From contig NZ_JAYKKE010000001.1 of assembly GCF_036336025.1 (NCBI RefSeq), positions 501,790 through 565,789 of the forward strand: a stretch of 64,000 bases of DNA, given 5' to 3'. The notes beneath the pieces are model-generated. The model did no database searches. It was not told the DNA's origin and saw only the letters and a program-made list of their open reading frames with translations. The DNA comes from Stomatohabitans albus (GTDB lineage: Bacteria > Actinomycetota > Nitriliruptoria > Euzebyales > Euzebyaceae). Below, one piece after another: positions 32,029 to 40,167 of the stretch (within the stretch, counting starts at the first letter, position 1; each line of letters opens with the position of its first letter). The position numbers and the translations under genes were made by a program.

Positions 32029-33555
32029 TTATTCCACCTCAATAGTGGTCATATTCAAATTAGGGATAGGTTGATCAGCTTGCACACCTGAAATGGACTT
32101 GCGGGTCACAACGGTATTAGGGAGCTGATACAGGGGAACCACAAGCATCTGGTCTTGGATTTCTTTTACAACCGCTTGCATCGCCGTATTGGATGCATCG
32201 GGGTCAATCATTGCATCGGCATCTTCAAGTTTCTGTACCAGTGATGCATCCTGGACTCCCCAGTAATACTCGGGACGAACGAGGCCGGGCAAGTCACGGG
32301 GTTCAACATGGGCGATGATTGTGGCCTGATAGTTCCGATTCTTGTAGACCTCATCAAGCCATACGGCAGGAAACTCGGCACTTTCAATCGTTGTGCTGAT
32401 ACCTGCAGCACTTAACTGTGCATTCACCAGTTCGGCAGCAGATTGGGCGTAGGGCAACGTGGGTACCTTCATCGCAAAGGACGTCAGCCCACTTGCAGAA
32501 GCCATTGATCGAGCAGCATCAAGGTCAAATACAGGGCCACCATCGCTCAGTGACCAAGGATCTGTTGTCGCAACCGGGGCAGTTAATGGTGTTCCACGCC
32601 CATCACTTGCCGTAATCAACGCATCGGTATCAATCGCAGACGCAACAGCCTTGCGCGCCTCAACCTTGTCAAAGGGTGGAGCTGCATTATTGAAGATCAG
32701 CAAGACCTTATTGGTTGTGGCCCCTTCCATGACGTTGTAGTCCGCCTTAAGACTGTCTAATTGCTGGGTCGCTTGCATAGACCACAAGATGTCCACGTCA
32801 CCACTACGAAGCGCATTTACTGCCGTTGTTGCATCCGAGATATATCGGAATGTGGCGGTCTTTACATCAACGGGTTGACGAGCATCATCACGCGCTTCAA
32901 GCACGGCTTTTTGTTCTGCGACAAACTCTCCAATCTTGTACGGCCCCGTCCCAACGGCGTTCTGCTCAAGATTGTCGATATGGTCCGGGTGCATCATCGC
33001 ACCAACATGGGTTGATAGCAGGAAGAGGAACTGTTGTGAGGGCTTGGATAACTGCACCACCAGGGTCGTATCATCAGGAGCTTCAACAGACTCCATCACC
33101 ATCATTGGTTCGTCTTTATTGTTTGCCCACTCATTATTGCGGAGCCGGTCAAGGGTGAACTTCGCCGTCTGTGCGTTAAACGGTTCTCCTGTTGAGAACG
33201 TCGCGTTATCAACAAGCTTGAATGTATAGGTCTTGCCATCTGGGCTGATCTCCCACTCTTTAGCAAGTAACCCGTTAAACGTGCCGTGCAAGTCTGTTGT
33301 AACAAGCGTTTCGTACACATTGTTCATCAACAATGTTGGAATAGCTGCACCAGCGGTAGCAGTAAAGTCAAGGTTTTTAGGTGGGTCCACCAATGCAGCC
33401 GTTACGCTGTCCTGTGCACCATCTGTGGTTGCTTCTTGTTGAGTACCACTACTCGCATCGGACTGGGCAGGTGTTGTGGTCTGTCCAGCGTTGCAAGCGG
33501 TAAGACTCACGGCTGCAATGCTGGCAAGCAAAACCCCAGTTTTAGAAATGTGCAT
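32029..33555 (-). CDS. Peptide ABC transporter substrate-binding lipoprotein (SBP family 5)
   Basis: The 508-residue lipoprotein has a signal peptide with lipobox LTAC (Cys21). The SBP_bac_5 fold begins near residue 50 and shows VYETLVTTDLHGTFNGLLA, EWEISPDGKTYTFKL (the family signature W..S.DG..YTF.L), VGTGPYKIGEFV and the end QLPNTVVTRKSISGV. It delivers peptides or another ligand to the DppB/C channel. It opens the operon that ends with the sortase. An imperfect hairpin (AGGGCTG/CAGCCCT) lies in the leader at about 33580-33615. Confidence 0.93.
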   Translation of the reverse strand: MHISKTGVLLASIAAVSLTACNAGQTTTPAQSDASSGTQQEATTDGAQDSVTAALVDPPKNLDFTATAGAAIPTLLMNNVYETLVTTDLHGTFNGLLAKEWEISPDGKTYTFKLVDNATFSTGEPFNAQTAKFTLDRLRNNEWANNKDEPMMVMESVEAPDDTTLVVQLSKPSQQFLFLLSTHVGAMMHPDHIDNLEQNAVGTGPYKIGEFVAEQKAVLEARDDARQPVDVKTATFRYISDATTAVNALRSGDVDILWSMQATQQLDSLKADYNVMEGATTNKVLLIFNNAAPPFDKVEARKAVASAIDTDALITASDGRGTPLTAPVATTDPWSLSDGGPVFDLDAARSMASASGLTSFAMKVPTLPYAQSAAELVNAQLSAAGISTTIESAEFPAVWLDEVYKNRNYQATIIAHVEPRDLPGLVRPEYYWGVQDASLVQKLEDADAMIDPDASNTAMQAVVKEIQDQMLVVPLYQLPNTVVTRKSISGVQADQPIPNLNMTTIEVE

Positions 33556-33683
33556 AGCTCTTAGCCTCCGTCAAGTTTAGGGCTGCTCTAGTGTGCCCTT
33601 TACAGCCCTTGCCTACCTATTTACGGTAGAACTGTTCTTGTTGTCCCCGAATGGTAGGGGTTTTCTATAGGAATGGAGTGAAT

Positions 33684-34655
33684 ATGAGCAACGAATCTGA
33701 AGGAAGTTGGCAGCCAGATCCCGATGGAATGAACGATTATCGGTGGCATGACGGTACAGCTTTTACTCAGCACGTAGCGAATGGAGAGCTCGTAGGCACA
33801 GCACCTCTAGGTGAACGGGACCCCAAAGCTCCACCACGAAACCAGGGTTCACCAGTACAAATGGCGACCAATGAAGAGGCAGCGGTAGTGTCAGGCAATC
33901 CAGGGACGGCTGGAAACCCGTCGTTTGCTACAACTGATAGCGGACACTCAATTGTTAATGACCATGTCCATCAGTACACGGGTGGCATTACCGGCGATTT
34001 ACTCGGCACCGGTGATGCCGATGCAATGGTACGCGAGGTGGATGTGGTGAACGGACGGTTCCTTCGCTGCTTCATTACTGGAACCCCAATGGTGGCCCGT
34101 CAAGGTGCCATGGTTGGCTACCAGGGAAATGTGGACTTTGACTATCAGAGCCAAGGCATGGGAAACCTCTTTAAAAAGGCGTTGACTGGTGAAGGCGTTC
34201 CACTAATGCGAATGTCTGGTCACGGGGAGGTATATCTCGCCCAACAAGCCCAAAAGGTGCATGTCATCCATCTCAACAATGCGGCACTCAGTATCAATGG
34301 ATCTAACGTGCTGGCCTTTTCTGGGGCGCTTCACTACAACATCGAGATGATTCGTGGTGGGGCGGTTGCCATGGCTGCGGGAGGCCTTGTTAATACGGTG
34401 TTTAAAGGAACTGGCTGGCTTGCCTTTTCAACTGATGGTGACCCGTTAGTGCTTGATGCAACTAAAGCCCCCACCTTTGCTGATACCAATGCCCTTGTTG
34501 GGTGGTCAGCAGGCTTACAAGCAACACTCAAATCAACCTTTAAGGCTGGTGCGCTAATCGGGCGCGGCTCAGGGGAACTATTCCAAGCCCAATTCAGCGG
34601 CCAAGGGTTTGTCATTATTCAACCGAGTGAGGGTATCTACCAGGTCACCCAATAG
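33684..34655 (+). CDS. DUF2510-AIM24 protein
   Basis: The 323-residue protein has an N-terminal DUF2510 motif (GSWQPDPDGMNDYRWHDGTAF, about residues 7-30), a Gln/Pro/Thr-rich linker, and from about residue 100 an AIM24 (TRAP-like beta) domain: MVREVDVVNGRFLRCFITG, GYQGNVDFDYQSQ, GHGEVYLAQQAQKVHVIHL and FVIIQPSEGIYQV. AIM24 proteins occur widely in bacteria without an assigned reaction. ATG 33684 is chosen because GGAG lies about 7 bases upstream; an ATG/GTG-type start at 33651 would add 11 residues. Confidence 0.85.
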   Translation: MSNESEGSWQPDPDGMNDYRWHDGTAFTQHVANGELVGTAPLGERDPKAPPRNQGSPVQMATNEEAAVVSGNPGTAGNPSFATTDSGHSIVNDHVHQYTGGITGDLLGTGDADAMVREVDVVNGRFLRCFITGTPMVARQGAMVGYQGNVDFDYQSQGMGNLFKKALTGEGVPLMRMSGHGEVYLAQQAQKVHVIHLNNAALSINGSNVLAFSGALHYNIEMIRGGAVAMAAGGLVNTVFKGTGWLAFSTDGDPLVLDATKAPTFADTNALVGWSAGLQATLKSTFKAGALIGRGSGELFQAQFSGQGFVIIQPSEGIYQVTQ

Positions 34656-34665
34656 GTTCTTTGTC

Positions 34666-34704
34666 GCGTGTGTATGGCACCGCTGATGGATGCCATACAC
34701 ACGC
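34666..34704. terminator. Perfect 14-base hairpin without T-tract between convergent genes
   Basis: The arms GCGTGTGTATGGCA (34666-34679) and TGCCATACACACGC (34691-34704) pair perfectly around an 11-base loop. It lies 11 bases after the AIM24 stop and just after the last Tad-locus gene on the other strand. No T-run follows on either side, so it would be an I-shaped, bidirectional terminator. Confidence 0.7.
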
Positions 34705-34712
34705 TGCGTTCG

Positions 34713-35147
34713 TCATTGGGTAGGGGGTGGAATCACCTCGGCCGCACCCTCAGCTAGCACTCCAGACCACAAGCCACGCAATACACCGGTTGGTTCTGCA
34801 CGGATATGAACTCGAATTTCAAGAGGCCAGCCGGTTGTATCCACGTTGATAACTTGGACATGCTCATGAATAGCAATTCGGGTTAGCAAACCCCTGTCCG
34901 GCGTTCCAACCCCGCCAACAAGCGGTGATTCTTGCATCAATGTGACCGCCATCATGTCAGCAACATGCTGGCCATGTTGATAGGTAGAGAGGGCATCAGA
35001 TGCCGCGGCCATTATGGCGAGGGCAACTGCAACCGTGGCCGTTAAGGCGAGGAGGATGGTGAGTGCTGTTGCACCTTGTTCATGATCAGCTGGTTGCCTT
35101 ATCGGTCGATAGTGAAGTAAGGCGTCCTTATGGTGTTGCTGAAACAC
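34713..35147 (-). CDS. TadE-like protein (Rv3654c-like, helicase/secretion neighbourhood)
   Basis: The 144-residue protein has the layout of the small TadE-like proteins at the end of actinobacterial Tad loci: a short N-terminus, the segment HEQGATALTILLALTATVAVALA (here as a membrane helix) and an extracellular domain (IHEHVQVINVDTTGWPLEIR). Compared with true pseudopilins (G followed by Glu at +5), the +5 residue here is Thr, so processing by a prepilin peptidase is doubtful. GTG 35147 is chosen because GGGGAG lies 6 bases upstream; it overlaps the TadE stop by 20 bases. The frame continues to 35243 as a shadow. Confidence 0.75.
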   Translation of the reverse strand: MFQQHHKDALLHYRPIRQPADHEQGATALTILLALTATVAVALAIMAAASDALSTYQHGQHVADMMAVTLMQESPLVGGVGTPDRGLLTRIAIHEHVQVINVDTTGWPLEIRVHIRAEPTGVLRGLWSGVLAEGAAEVIPPPTQ

Positions 35148-35481
35148 TGCGAACTCCCCATGCCTGTTGGCGTATCGTCCATGTGGGGGCACCAGGTAGT
35201 GGGAGTTTGATTGGCCGTTCAACCACAACATGAAACGAAGCACCTTCCTTTGGATGTGGTGGAACTACATGGACCACATAGGGGGACGGGGGGTCAATCG
35301 TGCCAACTAATGCGAGCTGACGAGCGAGTGTTTGGGCAACACCAGAGGTAACCAATACGCTATTGACATACGAACCAGCAATCACAACCAGCACAACGGC
35401 TATGCCGATGAATGGGCTGACGAGGGCAAATTCTAGGCTTTGACTTCCTTGGTCATGACGACCGGTGTTCAGATAAGCCAT
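35128..35481 (-). CDS. TadE family pseudopilin
   Basis: The 117-residue protein has the TadE pseudopilin leader: Gly12 followed by SQSLEF, so Glu at +5 and an aromatic at +6, then one hydrophobic helix (ALVSPFIGIAVVLVVIAGSYV). The rest is an extracellular domain. TadE-type minor pilins are processed by a dedicated peptidase, which is not in this window. It follows the DUF4244 pilin gene after a 48-base gap that holds a hairpin. Confidence 0.85.
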   Translation of the reverse strand: MAYLNTGRHDQGSQSLEFALVSPFIGIAVVLVVIAGSYVNSVLVTSGVAQTLARQLALVGTIDPPSPYVVHVVPPHPKEGASFHVVVERPIKLPLPGAPTWTIRQQAWGVRSVSATP

Positions 35482-35494
35482 CGTGAAAACCTGA

Positions 35495-35521
35495 GGCAGC
35501 TTGGGCGCGCTCCAAGCTGCC
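35495..35521 (-). terminator. Hairpin between the pilin and TadE genes (possible attenuator)
   Basis: On the minus strand GGCAGCTTGG and CCAAGCTGCC form a perfect 10-base stem around a 7-base loop, followed after five bases by TTTT. It lies 9 bases after the DUF4244 stop and 14 before the TadE start, inside the operon. It could stop most transcripts after the pilin gene or protect its mRNA end. Confidence 0.6.
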
Positions 35522-35529
35522 AGATAGGC

Positions 35530-35814
35530 CTAGAACATCCAGATTCCAGCAGCGGTTGCGGCAACTGCCCCCTGGATGGTGTTGATAATTAGCTCAGCCA
35601 GGAAATCAAAGAGTTTCCGAACGAGCTCCTCAAAAAATGGTGAGGTTAGAATCGAGTAGATAAGACCACCACCAACCACGACGCCTCCGGCCAACATGCC
35701 GTATTCGGCCGTGGTTGCACCAGATTCGGGGTGATGAGGATCGTAGGTGTCCGGGACAGATGCGTGCTTAACCATCTGGCCTTTGCTTGTTATAAGGTTT
35801 TCTTTGAATGACAT
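35530..35814 (-). CDS. DUF4244 protein, Flp-type pilin
   Basis: The 94-residue protein matches DUF4244, the putative pilin of actinobacterial Tad loci. A leader of about 33 residues ends at PESG, followed by ATTAEY: Gly, then Glu at +5 and Tyr at +6, the Flp prepilin cleavage signature. The mature N-terminus is a hydrophobic helix (GMLAGGVVVGGGLIYSIL), and a second hydrophobic region lies at the C-terminus. ATG 35814 (MSFKENL) is preceded by AAAGGA; longer starts at 35829 and 35844 are unlikely. Confidence 0.85.
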   Translation of the reverse strand: MSFKENLITSKGQMVKHASVPDTYDPHHPESGATTAEYGMLAGGVVVGGGLIYSILTSPFFEELVRKLFDFLAELIINTIQGAVAATAAGIWMF

Positions 35815-35861
35815 GGCTATTCCTTTCATAGCAGTTACGCGCATAGCGCGGTTGATGCTCC

Positions 35862-36851
35862 CTACCGATGAATAACACTCGTAATAGCCGGTACAAGTAC
35901 CGGGACAACCATGACGAGCATGAAGGCCGGCATGAGGAGCAATGTGGTGGGGAGTACCAATCGGGCACTCAACCCCTCTGCGGCTTCTAAGGCCTCTTCA
36001 TTGGCCCGCATCCGCAAATCTTCTGCATGCATGTGCAAGGTGGTAACCACCGGGGCACCCCAAGCAGTACTTGCAATCAAAATGCGCCCGATATCACTTA
36101 ACGCATCTGGCATGACTTCTAACGGGTCGTCAGCTACATGCCAACTTCGTGCAGCTTGAAGGCAAACCGATGCTTGTGGCTCTCCGATGAGTTGGCTTAC
36201 AAACAAGAACGCTTGCTCAGGGGCCACGCCAGAACCTAAAGCGAGTGCCAAAAGGTCAGTTAATTCTGCTGACGGATCAGCCTGTTTACCATTACGGGTA
36301 ACAAGGGGATCGACAGAACGTGCTGCACGTTGAACCCCTCGAACGAGATAGCGCATCCATAGCCCTGCCAACAGCATCATGCCTATCGCTATGGCGAGCA
36401 CACCAATTCCCCAAGACGACATCAGAAAGGTGCGTGCCGCTTCCCCACTCAATATGGCCATGGTCAACCCAACACAAGGAAGTGCAATCAAAATGGCTGC
36501 GGTTACGTTGGCCTCGGCTTGTTTCGCACGCACGCTGGCAGCCATTCGTGCTGACCGTCGAATACCGTGGATGACTTCATCCACAACAGGGCCAGCCGCG
36601 GTACCGCATTGATCGGCCATTGCGAGAACTCGCAGTAACCGACCGGTCGTATCTGCATCAACAAACTGGCTTGCAACGTCTGTCAGCGTTTGACCACTTG
36701 CCAAGCGTGCTGCAATCACTCGAAGCGCCGTGCCGTGTGTGCTGTATGAAGCTGCACGAATCATGGCAATCACGGGACCGACTCCTGTCGATAAGGCAGC
36801 ACGAATCATCACGACATCACTCATGGTGAGCGGTGTCGGGTGCGTCACCAT
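35862..36851 (-). CDS. TadB-TadC fusion, Tad pilus platform protein
   Basis: The 329-residue membrane protein contains two type II secretion F-like units. The first (about residues 15-165) has ARLASGQTLTDVASQF, VVDEVIHGIRRSARM and two membrane segments (ILIALPCVGLTMAIL, IGVLAIAIGMMLLAGLW), like the C-terminal half of TadB. The second (about 195-329) has LTDLLALALGSGVAPEQAF, LMPDAL-like sequence, LSDIGRILIASTAWGAP and C-terminal helices LVLPTTLLLMPAFMLVMVVP, like TadC. In mycobacteria these are two genes. It overlaps TadA by 7 bases. Confidence 0.85.
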   Translation of the reverse strand: MVTHPTPLTMSDVVMIRAALSTGVGPVIAMIRAASYSTHGTALRVIAARLASGQTLTDVASQFVDADTTGRLLRVLAMADQCGTAAGPVVDEVIHGIRRSARMAASVRAKQAEANVTAAILIALPCVGLTMAILSGEAARTFLMSSWGIGVLAIAIGMMLLAGLWMRYLVRGVQRAARSVDPLVTRNGKQADPSAELTDLLALALGSGVAPEQAFLFVSQLIGEPQASVCLQAARSWHVADDPLEVMPDALSDIGRILIASTAWGAPVVTTLHMHAEDLRMRANEEALEAAEGLSARLVLPTTLLLMPAFMLVMVVPVLVPAITSVIHR

Positions 36852-37972
36852 GCCGCACGCTCCCAGAGCGGTTCGATATGAGGATGCATTCCTGGTTGAC
36901 CGCCGACGACTTGGCCAATTTCAACCACACCACGTTTACCTTGTGGGCTGCGTGCACAAACGACTATGAGATCTAGTGCACTCGCAAGTTGTGCGCACAC
37001 CGCCTGTTCAGGTACGCCCGCCAGGAGGGCCATACCCTCGAGACGGACAAGGGCTTGATGACTTGATGCTGCGTGAACGGTCGTCATACAGCCCTCATGG
37101 CCGGTTATCAACGCCTGAAGCACGTCAACAATTTCTACGCCGCGGACCTCGCCAACGATGATGCGGTCTGGGCGCATCCGTAGGCTTTGTCGTACAAGTC
37201 CAGCAATGGTGACTTCTCCGCTTCCTTCAGCACTTATACGCCTGGTCTGCATGCGCACCATATGGGGCATTTCTGCACGAATCTCCGGCGAGTCTTCAAT
37301 GAGTACGATGCGCTGAGTGGCATCAACAGATCCAAGCAGCGCCTGAAGCAGCGTTGTTTTCCCTGAACCGGTTCGACCACAGACCACAATTGATTGACGA
37401 GCAGCAACCGCCTCCGTTAACAATGTGTACACCGCTTCCGGGACGGCCCCTAACATACGCAGGTCATTGAGACTCAATGTGGCCGCATTAAATCGACGCA
37501 ATGTGATGAGTGGCCCGTCAATGGCGATTGGTGCTATAACCGCATGTAACCGCGACCCATCCGCTAACCGTGCATCTACCCAGGGCTGTGCCGTATCAAG
37601 ACGATGACCACTTGGCCCAATCACGCGCCGGATTGCTCGCAATAGGGCATCTTGATCAGCAAAGGTCAGACTGGTGCGTTCCATCGAACCGTCGCGTTCG
37701 ACCCAAACTTCATGCGGTCCGTTGACCATGACGTCAGTAACGCCTGGCTCTCGTAACAACTGTTCAAGGGCACCTAAGCCAAGCAAATCATCCGTCAGAT
37801 CCCGCACGAGCTCAGCCATGCGATCAGGTGCGGCTATCACCCCCTCTTCGTGTAAGGCTCGTGCAATATGAGCCCGAGCCTGCCCAGGATTTCCAAAATC
37901 ACGAACGTCGATGTCTAGGGCAGTTAATCGCCGGCGAATACGTTCTTGCAAGGCTGGCTGGGAAGCAACCAT
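36845..37972 (-). CDS. tadA: TadA/CpaF family pilus ATPase
   Basis: The 375-residue ATPase powers assembly of the Tad pilus. It has an N-terminal domain with EQLLREPGVTDVMVNGPHEVWVER, then Walker A VVCGRTGSGKTTLLQALLG, an Asp box IVLIEDSPEIRAEM, Walker B/His-box region RMRPDRIIVGEVRG and GHEGCMTTVHAASSHQALVRLE. These are the hallmarks of the CpaF branch of secretion ATPases. It starts directly after the TadZ-like stop codon and overlaps the TadB-TadC start. Confidence 0.94.
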   Translation of the reverse strand: MVASQPALQERIRRRLTALDIDVRDFGNPGQARAHIARALHEEGVIAAPDRMAELVRDLTDDLLGLGALEQLLREPGVTDVMVNGPHEVWVERDGSMERTSLTFADQDALLRAIRRVIGPSGHRLDTAQPWVDARLADGSRLHAVIAPIAIDGPLITLRRFNAATLSLNDLRMLGAVPEAVYTLLTEAVAARQSIVVCGRTGSGKTTLLQALLGSVDATQRIVLIEDSPEIRAEMPHMVRMQTRRISAEGSGEVTIAGLVRQSLRMRPDRIIVGEVRGVEIVDVLQALITGHEGCMTTVHAASSHQALVRLEGMALLAGVPEQAVCAQLASALDLIVVCARSPQGKRGVVEIGQVVGGQPGMHPHIEPLWERAAW

Positions 37973-38887
37973 CTAACTCACCCCCTTGAGCAAACGTGTT
38001 GGCTCCTGCGGGTGCGGACGGGCTACGGATGAATGCCGTGATTGTGACGGCGTCGATTGGTGCCGCGTATTTCCTCTACGAGGAGTCCAAACACCAGGCA
38101 CAGGTTGCCCAAGCGTTCTCGATAGCACCTTGAGGAAACGCCCTGGGAACGCCTGGGGTAATGCACCTCGAAGACCGCCTCGCGCAATGCGATAGGACCA
38201 CCCCACGTGACCAAAACGACCCATGCCCACAAATGCCCCAACCTCACGCGGCAATAATTCACCATCACCAATACCGATGACCCGACGTGCCATTGGATAC
38301 GTACGTGCAGCAGACACCAGGGCACGATCACAGCGCCCGACAATGATTTGAGTGTGTTCACTCAGTGGGGCTTCAACAATCACAATGCCAAACCCATTAG
38401 GGGGACCTGCTTCTGGGTCAATAAGCCACAGATTCGGACATGCGAGCAGCCGCCCCGGGTACTGCATTCCAGCAGCCACAATTGTTTCTGGAGTAGCAGC
38501 GAGAGCAACGCGCATCCCAGCCCAGGCATAGACAGAACCAATTGCAAGCGACAAGGTACTCGCCCCAACATGGGGTGCCGACTGACTGATAACCAGACGA
38601 CGCTTTGCTTGGATCCCTTTCGGTTTGAACGTAACGTTGCCCAATCGACTGGCATCTCGTGGCCAGACCAGGGCGTCGAGAGCGCCATCACGCATGGCTT
38701 GTTCTCTATTTAACCTATCGTCACCAATAACAACACAGCGACGACCAGGCGTTGGTGAATCACAGAGTATGAGCTTGGCTGGCAGGTGGTCAGAATCTTC
38801 AACCACCTGCCAGCCCAACATGCTTTCTACGTAACGTCCTACAGCTTGTGCCAGATCAGGGGCGTTCAGATTGATTGCAACGGGCAT
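37973..38887 (-). CDS. TadZ/CpaE-like MinD-family protein (Ssd-like) with degenerate P-loop
   Basis: The 304-residue protein begins the actinobacterial Tad locus, where a CpaE/TadZ or Ssd protein usually places the pilus machine. After a receiver-like N-terminal region (about residues 1-95) comes a MinD-type domain: RLVISQSAPHVGASTLSLAI is the P-loop position, but the canonical GG.GKT lysine is replaced by Ala (GAST), as in Ssd-like proteins. GIVIVEAPLSEHTQIIVGRC and the end HVGWSYRIARGG follow. It is probably weak or inactive as an ATPase. I use ATG 38887; the frame extends to 38941. Confidence 0.78.
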   Translation of the reverse strand: MPVAINLNAPDLAQAVGRYVESMLGWQVVEDSDHLPAKLILCDSPTPGRRCVVIGDDRLNREQAMRDGALDALVWPRDASRLGNVTFKPKGIQAKRRLVISQSAPHVGASTLSLAIGSVYAWAGMRVALAATPETIVAAGMQYPGRLLACPNLWLIDPEAGPPNGFGIVIVEAPLSEHTQIIVGRCDRALVSAARTYPMARRVIGIGDGELLPREVGAFVGMGRFGHVGWSYRIARGGLRGALPQAFPGRFLKVLSRTLGQPVPGVWTPRRGNTRHQSTPSQSRHSSVARPHPQEPTRLLKGVS

Positions 38888-39048
38888 ACATTCCATAGCA
38901 GAAGCGTATGCAATACATAGCAAGCGATAGTAATTATCCACAAGTATTCATAGGCTCTCACGACAGTGCATACGTTGTGGAAAAGCAATCTCCAGCCTGT
39001 AGGAACGCGCGAATCCTTCGCATTCGACACATAAGCCTGACAAATAGT

Positions 39049-39070
39049 TTAGTAAGGATAACCTTACTAA
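39049..39070. promoter_or_regulatory. Perfect DtxR/IdeR-like iron box
   Basis: The arms TTAGTAAGG (39049-39057) and CCTTACTAA (39062-39070) are perfect inverted repeats around ATAA. The site lies 33-54 bases upstream of the siderophore-binding protein start at 39103. Size and arm composition resemble DtxR/IdeR operators (TTAGGTTAG-type arms), though the arm sequence differs. Binding of a metal-loaded repressor here would repress the importer when iron is sufficient. Confidence 0.75.
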
Positions 39071-39102
39071 CTCATCCATTAATCGATAGGAAGTACATAT
39101 CT

Positions 39103-40149
39103 ATGACCCGTACAACCCGTTTTGCTGCCATACTTTCCGCACTTGCGGCTATGGCTGCCGGCTGTTCAAGCACCGAGCCGACTACATCAACTTCAGATGT
39201 ACCATCAGCCACCACCGCTTCCGCTAGTGCAGAGGCAAATGATGCCTCATCAGAGATGGCAAGTGAAGGGGCCAGCGAAGCTTCAACAACTGCGGCAACC
39301 TTCCCGCAGCACTATTCAACATCTGCTGGTGACATCACGATCAAGGAAGCCCCTAAGAAAATTGCGGTCCTTGAATATGGGGCACTAGACACGATTGATG
39401 CCCTCGGTCTCAACGATCTGGTTGTTGCAATCCCGATGTCCGTTGACAAGGAGGGGCTTGCCAAAACATTCCCAAATGCCAAAGACGTGGGCCAACCACG
39501 CGAACTTGACCTTGAAACTCTTGCTGTCACTGAACCGGACTTGGTGATTACAGGCATTCGTTCACAAGAAGTGGGCAAAGAATTAGCCAGTCAGTACACC
39601 GTGTATGACGATTCAATTGATTATTCCAATTACGTGGATTCCGTCATCCAGGTCAATACCGACTTAGCCAATATCTTAGGTGCAAGTGATAAGGCAACAG
39701 AGAAACTGGACGCCATTAAAGCAAGTGCCGACGCGTTGAAGGCCGCAGCTAAGGACAAAGGAACCGCCATGGTTGTCATGACCTCTGGTGGCGAGGTCAG
39801 CACCTTTGGGACAAATAACCGTATGAGTTCTCTTGTCTTTGATATTGCGGGGATGAAACCAGCTTTTGAAGTCACAAAGAATGACCGCCATGGCCAAGTC
39901 ATCACTTATGAAGCGATTCGTGAAGCCAATCCTGATTATCTCTTTGTGTATGACCGTGACACTGCAATTGGGAAAGAAGATGCCCAATCAGCCAAGGTGT
40001 TATTAGATAACGACCTTGTGAAGGCTACAAATGCGGCAAAGAATAACCATATCTTCTACCCCGAAACCTTTGGACAGTACATCACCGTTCATGGTTTGAA
40101 TAACACCAAGGCCATGATTGATCAGTTAACCGAAGCACTATCCAAGTAG
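39103..40149 (+). CDS. Siderophore (catecholate-type) ABC transporter binding lipoprotein (YclQ/CeuE-like)
   Basis: The 348-residue lipoprotein has a signal peptide ending in lipobox MAAGC (Cys22), a Ser/Thr/Ala/Glu-rich linker to about residue 70, and a periplasmic-binding-protein (FhuD/BtuF class) fold: KEAPKKIAVLEYGALDTID, DLETLAVTEPDLVITG, SSLVFDIAGMKPAFEV and ANPDYLFVYDRDTAIG. This pattern matches YclQ/CeuE/FatB, which bind ferric petrobactin or related catecholates. ATG 39103 follows AGGAAG. It is first in a four-gene operon behind an iron box. Confidence 0.93.
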   Translation: MTRTTRFAAILSALAAMAAGCSSTEPTTSTSDVPSATTASASAEANDASSEMASEGASEASTTAATFPQHYSTSAGDITIKEAPKKIAVLEYGALDTIDALGLNDLVVAIPMSVDKEGLAKTFPNAKDVGQPRELDLETLAVTEPDLVITGIRSQEVGKELASQYTVYDDSIDYSNYVDSVIQVNTDLANILGASDKATEKLDAIKASADALKAAAKDKGTAMVVMTSGGEVSTFGTNNRMSSLVFDIAGMKPAFEVTKNDRHGQVITYEAIREANPDYLFVYDRDTAIGKEDAQSAKVLLDNDLVKATNAAKNNHIFYPETFGQYITVHGLNNTKAMIDQLTEALSK

Positions 40150-40167
40150 CCAACGCTTCGCGTCTAT

